A DNA stretch of 64,000 nt from Typhlomys cinereus (taxonomy: Eukaryota; Chordata; Mammalia; Rodentia; Platacanthomyidae), in assembly GCA_023101885.1 (NCBI GenBank), contig JALPQD010000044.1, forward strand, positions 6,911,565-6,975,564, given 5' to 3'. Of this stretch, positions 33,729 to 45,102 are shown piece after piece; position 1 is the first letter of the stretch; the number at the start of each line of letters is the position of its first letter. The notes under the pieces were generated by a model. That model ran no database searches. It had not been told where the DNA came from and saw nothing but the letters and a program-made list of their open reading frames with translations. Position numbers and translations under genes: made by a program.

Positions 33729-36700
33729 ATGTCTCGAATTAAAAATAGTTTCTCCATTATAACACTAAATGTTAATGGAATTAATTCACTGATCAAGAGA
33801 CACAGATTACAAACTTGGATTAAAAATCACAATCCATCAATCTGCTGCCTGCAGGAAACCCATCTCAACAAAAAAGATAGGCACGCTCTAAAAATAAAAG
33901 GCTGGTCAACAATTCTACAAGCTAATGGAAGCAGAAAACAGGCAGGGGTAGCCATTATGTTATCAGACAAAGTGGACTTCAAACCAAAGAAAATTATTAA
34001 AAACACGGATGGATACTACATTTTAGTCACAGGTACAATTCACCAGGAAGACTTCACAATACTGAACATATATGCACCCAATACGGGCCCCTCCACATTC
34101 ATTAAGAAGACCCTATAGCGTCTAAAGCAAGAAATCAACCCCCAAACGATAATTCTTGGGGACTTCAACACCGCCCTCTCAACATGGGATAGATCAACAG
34201 GTCAAAAGCTTAACAGAGACACTTTAGAAATTAATCAAACCCTGAAAGAAATGGACCTTATAGATCTCTATCAAACTTTTCACCCACGTACCAAAGAATA
34301 CACATTTTTCTCAGCAGCACACGGAACTTTCTCCAAAATAGATCACATACTGGGCCACAAAACGGATCTACACATATACAAAAAAGTTGAAGTTCTAACC
34401 TGTGCCCTATCAGACCACCACGGCCTAAAGCTGGACATCCACAACACATCAAACAAGAGAAAATACACTAACTCCTGGAAACTTAACAATATGATGCTGA
34501 ATGAGAACTGGATTCAGGAAGAAATTAAAAAGGAAATTCAAGATTTCCTGAAAGTGAATGATAATGAAAATACAACTTACCAAAATCTCTGGGACACAAT
34601 GAAAGCTGTTCTAAGAGGTAAGTTCATAGCTCTTACTGCCTACATCAAAAAAATGGAAACATCAGAAATAAACAACTTAACAATGCAGCTTAAAGCTTTA
34701 GAGAAACTAGAGCAATCTGATCCCAAAAGTAGTAGAAGAGAGGAGATTAGCAAAATAAGGGGAGAAATATCTGAAATCGAGATTAAGAAAACGATAGAAA
34801 AAATCAACCAGTCAAAAAGCTGGTTCTTTGAAAAAATCAATAAGATTGATACACCCCTAGCTAAATTAACCAAAACAGGATAGAGAAAACCCAAATTAAC
34901 AAAATTAGAAATGAACATGGAGTTATCACTACTGATACCCAAGAAATCCAGAGAATTAAAACATCATATTTCAAAAAGTTATACTCTGTGAAGTTTGACA
35001 ACACAAAATAGATGGATGAATTTCTACGTAAACACAACTTAACTAAATTGAATCAGGAAGTTGTGAATTATTTAAATAGTCCTATAACATATAAGGAAAT
35101 TGAGGAAGTAATCTTGAATCTTCCCACCAAAAAATGTCCTGGACCAGATGGATTCAGCACAGAGTTCTACCAGACATTTAAGGAGTTAATAATACCAATA
35201 CTCCTTAAACTGTTCCATCAAATAGCAAAGGAAAGAACACTACCAAATTTCTTCTATGAAGCTAATATCGTTTTAATCCCAAAACCTAATAAAGACTCAC
35301 TTAAAAAAGAAAACTATAGGCCGATCTCATGGATGAACACAGATGCAAAGATTGTCAACAAAGTTTTAGCAAATTGGATTAAAAAACATATTAAAAAGAT
35401 CATTCATGGGGACCAAGTAAGCTTCATCCCTGGCACACAAAGTTGGTTCAACATACGCAAATCAATAAATGTAATTCATCATGTAAACCAGTTCAAAGTC
35501 TAAGACCACATGATACTCTCGATAGATGCAGAAAAAAGCTTTTGACAAGATCCAACAGCCTTTTATGATCAAAACGCTAGAGATAGTAGGAATGGAAGGA
35601 ACCTTTATCAATATAATAAAAGCTGTATACAACAAGCCCACAGCAAGGATTATGCTGAATGGGGAACAATTGGAAGCATTCCCACTTCGATCAGGAACTA
35701 GACAAGGCTGTCCACTCTCACCACTTCTATTCAATATTGTACTTGAAGTCTTAGCTGAAGCCATAAGACAAGAAAGGGACATAAGAGGGATTCAAATCGG
35801 CAAGGAAGAAGTCAAGCTATCCCTATTTGCAGATGACATGATCTTATACCTGAGGGATCCCAAAAACTCCACCAGGAAGCTCCTGGAACTAATTGAGAAG
35901 TTCATCATGGTGGCAGGATACAAAATAAATGTGCAAAAATCAGAGGCCTTCCTATATGCCCAGAATGAAAGAAGTGAAAAAGCCTTGAGAGAAACCATCC
36001 CATTTACTATAGCCCCTAAAAAAATGAAATACCTTGGTATAAACCTAACTAAGGAGGTAAAAGACCTTTACAATGAAAACTTTCAAACCCTAAAAAAAGA
36101 AATTGCAGAAGACACCAGAAGGTGGAAAGACCTCCCATGTTCCTGGATTGGCAGAATCAACATCGTAAAAATGACCATCCTACCAAAGACAATATACAAA
36201 TTCAATGCTATACCAATTAAAATCCCAAAGCAATTCTTTAAAGAAGTTGACCAAACAATCTCAAAATTCATATGGAGTCACAAAAGACCCAGGATAGCCA
36301 AGACTATCCTGAGTAACAAAAACACTGCTGGAGGTATTACCATACCTAACCTTAGCCTATATTACAAATCCATAGTTATAAAAACAGCCTGGTACTGGCT
36401 CCAAAATAGACACACAGATCAATGGATAAGGATTGAAGACCCAGATATAAGCCCACAAAATTACAGCCATTTGTTCTTTGACAAAGGGGCCCAAAGAATC
36501 CAATGGAAAGAGAACAGCATCTTCAACAAATGGTGCTGGCAAAACTGGATCTCCACATGCAGAAGATTAAAGCTGGGCCCATACTTGTCACCATGTACAA
36601 GACTTAATTCCAAATGGATCAAGGACCTTGATATCAGGCCAGATACTATAAAAACCGTATTTGAAAGGATAGGGAACTCCCTCGAGCTGATTAGGCTAGG

Positions 36701-37553
36701 CCAACATTTCCTAAACAGGCATCCAATGGCACAGTCACTGCTACCATCTCTGAACAGTTGGGACCTTGTGAAATTAAAGAGCTTCTGTTCAGATAAAGAG
36801 ATTGTAACACGAGCTCAAAGGCAACCCACAGAATGGGAGAAAATCTTCACTAACCACATATCTGATAGAGCTCTACTGTCCAGAGTGCACAAAGAACTTA
36901 GAAAACTAAACACCAAGGAAACAAATGGCCCAATTAAAAAATGGGCCCTGGAACTTAAAAGAAATTTTACCAGGGATGAAATTAAAATGTCTAACAAGTA
37001 TCTTAAAAAATGCTCCACTTCCTTAGCCATCAGGGAAATGCAAATCAAAACTTCCCTGAGATATCATCTCACCCTGGTCAGAATGGCAAAAATCCACAAT
37101 ACAAACAACACCAACTGCTGGAGAGGATGTAGAGAGAGGGGAACTCTCCTACATTGCTGGTGGGAGTGCAGGCTCATACAGCCACTCTGGCGAGCCATCT
37201 GGAGATTCTTAAAGAAATTAAAGATTGAAATGCTATATGACCCTGTGATTCCACTTTTGGGTATAACCTCCCATACAGCAGAGGTTCTCCTCAATAGCAC
37301 AAGCACGACCATGTTCATAGCAGCACTGTTTACAATAGCAAAGACATGGAATCAACCCAAATGTCCAACAGTTTAGGAGTGGATAAGGAAACAGTGGTAC
37401 ATCTATACAATGGCGTACTACTCAGCCATTAAAAATGATGAATTACTGGAATTTGCCGGGAAATGGATGTCATTAGAAACAATTATATTAAGTGAAGTAT
37501 CCCAGACCCAGAAAATTAAGCGCCGTATGTACTCCCTAATAGGTGGCTCCTAA
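33729..37553 (+). pseudogene. L1 ORF2 (endonuclease and reverse transcriptase), disrupted
   Basis: The span is 1275 codons, the normal ORF2p length. The endonuclease domain is at the start (ITLNVNGINS, CCLQETHL, SDHHGL near 34409), the RT core follows ([23 protein letters not shown], catalytic FADD at 35826-35837), then the Cys-rich C terminus ([16 protein letters not shown]). Breaks: TAG 34116-34118, a frame change near 34875, TAG 35009-35011, TAA 35501-35503, an extra A in the run 35532-35537, and TAG 37374-37376. The longest open part, 616 codons, covers RT motifs to the Cys-rich region. Confidence 0.95.
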
Positions 37554-38628
37554 TACCAAACCCACCCAGCTCATCTTGAGACACTCATAGGTAAATCTAT
37601 GCATTACCTACAGTAATTGCAAGGATTATGAACAGGAGGGATGGGGTTGGAGGGCCACACCAGAAACAAGGAGAGAAGTGACCATGTTACAGTAGAGAAT
37701 GTAGGCCTCCATCAAGGACTGCAAGAAAGTAATGTGACACCTAGTTAAGTTCACAATTCGTTTCTGATCATTTACAACTAAGGGGGTATGAACTCACCAG
37801 AAGGGGAGGGCATATAGTCCGGCAGATTATAAAGTAACCATTTTGCAAATGGGTGATTGACCCCTCCCATTGCCTAATGCCATATGACCCTGCAATTCCA
37901 CTTTTGGGTATAAGTATTACATCTACCCTTGAATGTGCTCTTATAATAAGACTCCAGTTTAACAGCTTTCTGTCTCTGGCCAGGGGGTGACACACAGTGC
38001 CCATCACGATGGAGTGAAGGGCATTACAGGAGCAACAAAACTGCAAAAGAAAATCAACGAACCACTATCCAGAACTTCAGAGACTCTATATCAACCACGT
38101 AGAAGTAAGCCAAACAAATCTCTCCCCATCCTGAAGCTCAGGGACATTTGCGGAAGAGGGGGTGGTAAGAGTGTAAGAGCAAAAGGATGGGAAGAGCAAT
38201 GATTTGCAAGATACTCCACACAAGTTAAGGCTGAAGCAATCATAATTGGACATTGCATGCCCCGCGCAATGTCCAACACACTATTGACCTCACAAAGTCT
38301 AGCATCTGCTAAAGGCACGAAGATCCTTGGAGGCAAGGGATTGGCAGCCACAGTAGTGTTCCCATGCTTAAGGAGAACACTGGAAGGGGTTCAGGGAAAT
38401 GCCACTGGGTCCTTGTACATCATCAGAGAGGAGGGCCCAGAGGAGAGTCGTGCATGCACAAGAAAGGACTCTGGGAATCGGGGTGGGAGGCATGGGGGGA
38501 TGGGGCGGGAGGGGTGAGGGGAGGGGGAGCAGGGTTTTGGGGGGAGGAGGAGGGAGGGAGGGAACTGGTGTACCTATTAATTTTGTATGAGGTGAAATAA
38601 TAAAAAATGTATTATATATATATAAAAA
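37554..38628 (+). other. L1 3' UTR with G-rich tract and ORF2-like block
   Basis: It is about 1.07 kb. At 37877-37913 a 37-bp block (CATATGACCC, TGCAATTCCACTTTTGGGTA) repeats an ORF2 segment (37229-37266) with three differences. The L1 tails at 25484 and 53136 have other sequence at this point. The tract at 38475-38565 is made of GGG/GGGG runs able in principle to form G-quadruplexes. Confidence 0.85.
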
Positions 38629-38774
38629 AAAGGATGGTCCGGGGATGAGAGGAGGAGGCACTGGGGATGGGGAAGGAAGGGGAAAGGGAGAGGGGCACAG
38701 GGGGATAGGGGGTTGGAGGGAGGGGGGGACCGGTGTACCTGTTAAGTTTTTATGAGTGGAAATAAAAAAAAAAA
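38629..38774 (+). mobile_element. Right part of the split L1 tail
   Basis: It continues the fragment at 32143-32210: purine-rich DNA, CCGGTGTACCTGTTAAG and an A-rich end, then the target duplication 38775-38790. Confidence 0.92.
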
Positions 38775-38959
38775 GGAAGTAAAGACTTGAGACTTTCTTG
38801 GGATCTTTTGGCTTTGTGGGGCATTCTGGTCAAGAACAAAGCAGCTACAGGAGGCTACTTTGAAGGATACTATTTTTTTATTGTAAGTTAATTTAGTAAA
38901 CTTATTTATGTATATTACATTCTAGAGATTTTATTGTTCAGAGAACCCTGACTAATACA

Positions 38960-39599
38960 TTAACTTTGAAAACTAAAAATTTCTTACTATACAATAACTA
39001 TTGATATGGTAAAATGTCCAATGACTTACCTATCCATTTACAACATTTGAGAATGAAAGATAAAAAAAAAACATGATTTTTTCTTCAATTTTTCAGTCTT
39101 TATTTTATAAAATTCACATTTAAAAACGTTACAGGTTGGAAGAATTACAATAGCAATTCCTTTGCACCTTGATCCTGTCTTAGTGTAGTACTAGTTAGTT
39201 GAGAATGGTAAACTAAATCTTGAAAAAAGAGAGTAGTGTCATGCAAAATAAAAATGGAATACTTTGTAATGAATGGGAAATTCTAAAATTAGTGTTCCTG
39301 GGTTTTGATAATCTTTAACACACATTAGGCAAGTGCTCTACCACTAAGCTACATTTTAAGTCAAAATAAATGGAACAAGTTAATGCTGTCATAAAACAGC
39401 CTAGGGAAGGCCTGAATTGACAATGTTTTGAATGGAGAGAAATTTAAAATGGTTATTAAAATCATGACTTAATTGTGAAATGAAATCAACCTTGGACATA
39501 GCTAGTATAAGTTATATTGTTAAATTTGTTCAAAGTACATAAAAATTATTTGAATCCTCACAGCCAATAAATACAAAAGAGTTATAGAATATATTTAAT
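38960..39599. other. Unassigned DNA with an ID-like SINE
   Basis: 39310-39365 contains a reversed ID head (AGGCAAGTGCTCTACCACTA). The rest is not recognisable. Confidence 0.45.
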
Positions 39600-39602
39600 T
39601 TT

Positions 39603-39636
39603 TTAAACTTTATTTTTGCACGTGCATGCATGCACG

Positions 39637-39706
<70 letters not shown>

Positions 39707-39930
39707 CACTGTGTATCACTATAGAGGAACCAAGAGTGACTTGAGGAATCATCCTGGATTGCTCTACCTCCTTTCTGCATCATTCTGGGATTTCCCAGGC
39801 TCCACCCACTAGGACCAGAAGTGCAGGCTGCAGCCATTTCTGCTTGGCATTTTTATGTGGGACATGGGATCTGAACTCAGGACTGTCTGCTTGCAAGGCA
39901 GAATCTTAACCTCTAAGTCATCAGTCTAGC
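39603..39930 (-). mobile_element. CA-tailed SINE, antisense, with (TG)n(AG)n
   Basis: TTTATTTTTGCACGTGCATG leads into (TG)n at 39640-39670 and (AG)n at 39671-39704, then ATCATCCTGGATTGCTC, GGATTTCCCAGGCTCC and GATCTGAACTCAGGACTG of the SINE body. Confidence 0.9.
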
Positions 39931-39944
39931 TCTTGATTTTTTTT

Positions 39945-40052
39945 TTTTTTTTTAGACACGTGTTTTACTCTGCACTCCAGGTTAGTCTGGATCTCCCAAG
40001 TAACTAGTGGCTTAAAACTTTAGGCTGTTCTTTTGCCTCATACAGCCTAATC
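39945..40052 (-). mobile_element. Possible B1-like SINE, antisense
   Basis: A T run, then AGACACGTGTTTTACTC and CCAGGTTAGTCTGGATCTCC recall a reversed B1. Heavily decayed. Confidence 0.4.
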
Positions 40053-40256
40053 CTTTTACGGCTATTTCTTTCTTTTTTTTTTTTTTAAGGGAGAAAGTGA
40101 GGTTTATTCAGCTTATGGTTCCAGAGGGAAGGGACAGTCTCTCATGGCAGAGGCGGCATGGCTGGCTGGCCAAAGCTGGAGGAGGCTAAGTCACCGCAGA
40201 CATCTTGGAAGCTGAGAGTTGCAGACTGCTTGCAGCAAAGGCAGACTTCTCCTGGA

Positions 40257-40815
40257 TGAAAGACCCCCGTCTTTCAGTCAGGAAGGAGGCCACCGAGAGA
40301 AAGACCAAGACCCTTCTCGCTGCAATAGCATGAGGTTTTATTTAACGACGCGCCGGGCAGCTCCAGCAACCTCTCAGGCAGGAGAGACTGAAGCAGCCCC
40401 GAGCAGCTCGGGCAAGGGGTTTTTAAGGGGTCTTGGGGTAGGGAGGGTTGCTTAGCTGAGGAATTTTCTATGACCTTTACAGTCATTGGTTGGCAAGAGC
40501 ACGGGTGAAGTTGGCTCTTGGTGATCGTTCCAGTCCACCTGCTTAACCGCAGGCTGTTCATTCTGGGTGACATTCATTGATGGAATTCCCCTTTGTGCAA
40601 ACTTGCTTTTCCAGAACTGAAGGGCTGGAGGTCTTAAGGGGTGGGAAATACCTGTAAAAAGCTCAAGGCTGTACATAGTTTTAAGCAATGACTAACAATG
40701 GATGCTTGGATGGCTATAAACAATGGATGCCTGAATGACTACAAGCAAGGGCTATACTGTGGGCCTGAACCAGCCCGCTTTGTGAATTTTAGGGTGAGGG
40801 TGTCAGGGTCCAACA
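40257..40815 (-). mobile_element. Gammaretrovirus-like solo LTR, antisense (559 bp)
   Basis: The sense strand runs from TGTTGGACCC to GGGGTCTTTCA, the 3' end typical of murine-leukaemia-virus-related LTRs. AATAAA is at 40337-40342 (reversed) and TTAAAA, a possible TATA box, near 40422. CTGGA is duplicated perfectly (40252-40256 and 40816-40820) inside the MaLR LTR. No internal viral region is present. Confidence 0.92.
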
Positions 40816-41098
40816 CTGGAGGTAGGGTGGGACTAATCCACCTCAAGGCCCACCCCTTGTGACTGCCTTCCTCCAGCAAGGCTCTACCTCTCAAGGTGCC
40901 ATGACCTTGCCAAACACATGAGACTGTGGGGACACATTTCAAACCATGACTATCCACCCCTGGCCCCCACAGGCTCATTGCCATCTCATTATATAAACCA
41001 TACTCAGTCCAATGTTAAAAGTCTTCATAGACTACAATGGTAGTCCCAACAGTCCAAAAGTCCAAAGTCCAAAGTCTCCTGTAAAATCAAAAGACAAG

Positions 41099-42313
41099 TT
41101 ACATACTTCTAACATACAGTGGCACAGAATAAACATTCCCATTCCAAAAGGAAGGAATGGGGGCATATCCAGGAAAGATCGGTCCATAACAAGACCGAAA
41201 ACCAGCAGGACAAACTCCAAATCTTGTAGCTCCAAGTCCAGCAAGTGAGCCTCTCCTTGAAATCATCTCAGTTCCAAAGGGCTTTGGTTCCACCCCTCCA
41301 ATGCAGCTGCCCATAGAATACGTTGGTCTCTTGAGCCGACTCCTCTCAGGATATACAGCTCTCCTTGGCAGGTGTCCCACGTTGTGTTTGGAATCTCTAA
41401 CATCTTTACTTCTCAATGGCAAACCAGGCTTTAACTCCACAGCACAAACTGCCCTTCTTGGGCCTCTAAACTGCAGGCTTCTTGCCTCATGATGCCTGGA
41501 TTCTGCCAATTTTTGAAATTTTGGAGGAGAATTCCATGATCTCCTCCCTCTTGCATCACTGATGCCTCTAAAACCAGAACCACGTGGACAACTTTGCCAA
41601 GACTGGTCCCCTTGAATCACAGCTGATTCTGCTTCTCTATGTTGACCATCTCTTTCACTCTTGGGCAGTTGCTTGGTAAGAGAAACCAGCTCTTGCTTTG
41701 GAACTCCATCCTTTAGCTCCAGTCTTCTGAAAGGATTTGCATTCTTATGAGTGGGAGCCTTCCTTGAGGATCCTGCCCTCAAGCTAGGGCCTCTCCTATT
41801 ATCCAAACTGAGAGCAGGCTTTGATTTACAAATGGAGCTAATCTCTTCAACAGCCATTTTGTTCTCTGCTTCTTCCTGGTTTGACTCTTTAAGTTTAGCA
41901 TTGTATTTTTCATCATTGGATCTTACAGTTTTTGCTTCTTCCTGCCTGATTCTTTGGTCTTTTTCATAACTCTGAAGACAACTAAAAAGTAGCCATATCA
42001 CATTGTCAAGACTACATTGTTTTGAAATTTCCTCCGCCAAGCACTCCAGCTTAATTTCAGACAAACTTTCAGGAGGAGGGCAAAACTTCACTCAATTCTC
42101 AGCCAACACATGGCTCCATGTGTCACTAGCCCAGTTGCAAACACAGTCTCTGTTCCCCTCTGGACCATCACAAGCTGGACTTCCACTGTCTGCGTCTCTC
42201 ACAGCATTGCTGTCTTCTGAGCTCTCACAAGAAAGGTCCCTTTGGCCCAACTGCCAAGACGCAAAGACTTTCCCAGCACAAAGTCCCAAAATTCTCCGTA
42301 TTTCTCCCAACAA
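41099..42313 (-). pseudogene. MaLR gag-like ORF with one stop
   Basis: A frame of about 404 codons on the - strand is broken by a single TGA at 42092-42094 into 73 and 330 codons. MaLR elements are non-autonomous ERVL relatives whose interior holds one gag-like frame; position and length fit. There is no protease, polymerase or envelope. The predicted protein is basic and rich in Glu/Lys near the start, Arg/Ser/Pro later. The frame being so open suggests a young source element. A product is not shown. Confidence 0.6.
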
Positions 42314-42679
42314 ACAGTTTCAAAGGCAGACTAGCCAAATCACAACATTGGCTATGCTTCTGGGTACCAACTTTTCTCAGCTTCACAAACAACTTCACTT
42401 TGTGGTACCAGCTGTTCATATCTCACAGCGATACCCCACTATCCGGTACCAATTTCTGTATCAGTTACTCTTTACTATTGTTGTGAGAGAACACCCAAAA
42501 TCAAGAAACTTAAGGGAGAAAGGGAGGTTTATTCAGCTTACGGTTCCAGAGGGAAGGGACAGTCTCTCATGGCAGAGGCGGCATGGCTGGCTGGCCAAAG
42601 CTGGAGGAGGCTAAGTCACCGCAGACATCATGAAAGCTTTTTACAGCTATTTTTGTTATTATTCAAGAAAGGATATATA

Positions 42680-42865
42680 GGATAGGGGATTGGTCAGTTA
42701 GTACAGTGCTTGCCCAATGTGCATTGACTTCCACCCCAGCACCATACAAAACAAAATTTGTATAGTGGTGCATTTGCAAAGGTAATCTCAGCAATTAGGA
42801 AGTAGAGAGAACTGGAGGCAGCCTGGGATAGCTACAATGAGCTCTTGTGTCAAAAAAGAACAGAT
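42680..42865 (+). mobile_element. B4-type SINE (ID plus B1)
   Basis: An ID-like head (GTTAGTACAGTGCTTGCCC, CCCCAGCACCATACAAAAC) runs straight into a B1-like part (GTGGTGCATTTGCAAAGG, CTCAGCAATTAGGAAGTAGA), the B4 arrangement. Confidence 0.65.
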
Positions 42866-43779
42866 ATCCAAGCTTGTTCCCAGCATGACCGGAAATTTGT
42901 GGGTCTGAAAATACTGAGTTGTACAATTTAGAAAGTTCATATTAAATCTAAAAGTACATATTCTGCAGGATTTAAGTAAGGTTCTGAGAGGCATCAAATC
43001 ATTAAATAGTGCTCCTAGGAATGTACAATCTGTGCTATGGCATGGAGGTGAAAGGACAGATCTCTTACTGTTGTGCCCCTGGTGTTGGGTTGTAGGCTTG
43101 CATAGCAAGCACTTCTATCTGCTCAACCATCTTGCCAGCCTTCTATATGATAAAAATGCAAACTGAAAATAAGACCATTTTTTTTCAAAAAGAATCTCAA
43201 ATGTTATGGCTATTTGTGATTATATCCAGGGATAACTTCTGTGCTATCAATATAGTGTTTCTACTTGAAATGAGAAACTGCCACCTTTATATACTAAACA
43301 CTCTACATGGTGAAATTTTGCTATGCATATACTCAGAGCAGTGGTGGACTAGTACAGAGCAATTCTTCCTAGAAATTATACCTATGGAGAACTCAAAATT
43401 TTAAAACTTGATCCTGTCCGATTGAAGGCAATTTAAAATTTTTTTCAATACTTAGACTGTGATTCCCTGTGATTTTTTTTTTTTTTTTTTTTTGTTCTGG
43501 GGAAAGATAGATAATATCTGGGAAGATGAGCCAAAAACTTAAGATAAGTGTATGGTGGTTAATGTATAATTCCTTTAAAGAAAAGAAGGGAAAGGTCAAA
43601 TCAATGGCCCTACAAACTGATACATGAAAGGTATTGGAAAGTACAATGGTTGGTTTAGAAAAGACCAAAAAGATTATGTAGGATAAATAATAGGCCCTTT
43701 CCATTTCCATGATCAAGAGTGTTCCCCCTAAATATACAATTAAATTGGCGTCTGACCAAAATAATGGAAAGTCTACATG
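42866..43779. other. Unassigned DNA with a SINE head
   Basis: 43065-43140 is a reversed SINE head (CTGCTCAACCATCTTGCCAG). A T run of 22 lies at 43472-43493. Otherwise nothing is recognisable. Confidence 0.4.
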
Positions 43780-43900
43780 TCAGGTGTGATGCTATGTACT
43801 GGTAACCTCAGCACTTGGAGGAAGACTCGGGCAAGAACATTCTGAGTTTAAGAATGGACCAGGCAACTTTGTGAGGTTGCGTCTCAAAAAAAAAAAAAAA

Positions 43901-43964
<64 letters not shown>

Positions 43965-43968
43965 AAAA
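43780..43968 (+). mobile_element. B1-like SINE with poly(A) and (AAAG)n
   Basis: CAGGTGTGATGCTATGTACT, CCTCAGCACTTGGAGGAAGA and GAGGTTGCGTCTCAAAA are a B1. The tail is A17 then (AAAG)n to 43966, a microsatellite grown from the tail. Confidence 0.85.
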
Positions 43969-44059
43969 TATGTTGAGCTGAAATGGAATATAAATAGCTA
44001 GGAAAGTTAATGCATTCCAATCTTTCTGAAAATAATGAAGGTTTAAAGTGCATTACGTT

Positions 44060-44735
44060 TTGATACCAAGAAAGTAAACATCCCAGTTGAAAAATGGACC
44101 CTGGAGCTAAAAAGGGATGTCTCACAGAAGAAATTCAAATATCAAGCAAATATCTTTAAATATGTTCAGCTTCCCTGATAATCAGGGAAATGCAAATTAA
44201 AATTACACTGCAATGACATCTTTACCTCAATTAGATTGGCTAAGACCAAAAACACGGATAAGAATGAACGTTGGCAAGGATGTAGAGAAAAGGAAACACT
44301 TATTTATTGCTGGTGGGAGTGTAAACTGATACAGCCACTATAGAAATCAGTATGAAGGTTCCTCAAAATGTTGAAAATAGAACTGCCATATGACCTAGCT
44401 AGGAATATTCCCAAGGGATTCTATGGCTTACTACAAAAACACTTGTTCTTTCATGTTCATTGCCGATCTCTCTATAATAGCAAGAAAATGGAGCCAACCA
44501 ACATGCCTATCAACAGAGGAATGGATAATGAAACTATGACATATATATATATATATTAAAAATGGATGAGATTGTAGAATTTACTGGTAAATGGATGGAT
44601 CTAGAAAACATGTTGTGCAAGTTATCACAGACACAAAAAGATAAATGCTACATGTTTTCTCTTATATGTGGATCCTAACATTAAACTCTTGTCTGGAGTA
44701 TTTAGCTTAGAATTTTCATGTGATTATGGAGTTTG
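44060..44735 (+). mobile_element. Old L1 ORF2 3' end
   Basis: CAGGGAAATGCAAATTAAAA, GCTGGTGGGAGTGTAAACTG, GCCATATGACCTAGCTAGG and GAGGAATGGATAATGAAAC follow ORF2 order. It ends just before the LTR at 44741; an (AT)n run is at 44539-44558. Confidence 0.85.
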
Positions 44736-44740
44736 CTGTA

Positions 44741-45097
44741 TGTAACAGTTACTCTTAACTATTGCTGTGAGAGAACACTCAAAGTCAATCAACTTAAGGG
44801 AGAAAGGGAGGTTTATTCAGCTTACGGTTCCAGAGGGAAGGGACAGTCTCTCATGGCAGAGGCGGCATGGCTGGCTGGCCAAAGCTGGAGGAGGCTAAGT
44901 CACCGCAGACATCTTGGAAGCTTAGAGCTGCAGACTGCTTGCAGCAAAGGCAGACTTCTCCTGGAGGTAGAGTGGGACTAATCCACCTCAAGGCCCACCC
45001 ATTGTGACTGCCTTCCTCCAGCAAGGCTCCACCTCTCAAGGTGACATGACCTTGCCAAACATATGAGACTGTGGGGGACACATTTCAAACCATGACA
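44741..45097 (-). mobile_element. Complete MaLR solo LTR, antisense (357 bp)
   Basis: It runs from TGTAACAGTTACTC to ACCATGACA with a perfect CTGTA duplication (44736-44740 and 45098-45102). Comparison with the retrocopy at 40087 places U5 at about 44741-44795, R at 44796-44923 and U3 at 44924-45097 (reversed). Confidence 0.95.
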
Positions 45098-45102
45098 CTG
45101 TA

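Larger units (their letters stand above)
32211..38628 (+). mobile_element. Full-length but inactive L1 (6.4 kb)
   Basis: Parts in order: GC-rich 5' UTR 32211-32614, ORF1 32615-33678, ORF2 33729-37553, 3' UTR 37554-38628 with a G-rich tract (38475-38565) and A-rich end. An 8-bp duplication, AAAGGATG, flanks it (32203-32210 and 38629-38636). Both ORFs carry nonsense codons and frameshifts, so it cannot move itself. Confidence 0.95.
31289..38959 (+). mobile_element. ERVL-type solo LTR holding three nested insertions
   Basis: The host LTR is the same family as the uninterrupted 625-bp LTR at 56338. Its pieces are 31289-31434, 31838-32142 and 38791-38959. Ends are TGTAATGG and CTAATACA; flanks CTAAC (31284-31288) and TTAAC (38960-38964) match at four of five. 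Insertions: an ERVK-like LTR at 31435 and an L1 tail at 32143 that was itself hit by a full-length L1. Confidence 0.9.
40087..42640 (-). mobile_element. MaLR transcript retrocopy (R-U5-int-U3-R)
   Basis: On the - strand it starts inside an LTR (42640, R), passes U5 to 42457, an interior (about 42456-40951) and a 3' LTR that stops at 40087, 15-20 bases after an AATAAA, followed by a pure A run (T run 40073-40086 on +). Flanking words CTTTTACGGCTATTT (40053-40067) and CTTTTTACAGCTATTT (42637-42652) fit a long target duplication. Compared with the complete LTR at 44741, U3 is missing from the first LTR and U5 from the second, as in an mRNA. So this looks like an L1-pasted transcript, not a normal provirus. 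Confidence 0.85.

Noticed and set aside
40219..40455. Small ORFs in the gammaretrovirus-like LTR
   Set aside because: LTR sequence only; no internal viral gene follows.
43876..43966. CRISPR-like regular repeat
   Set aside because: It is (AAAG)n grown from a B1 tail, without spacers; no CRISPR array is expected or seen.
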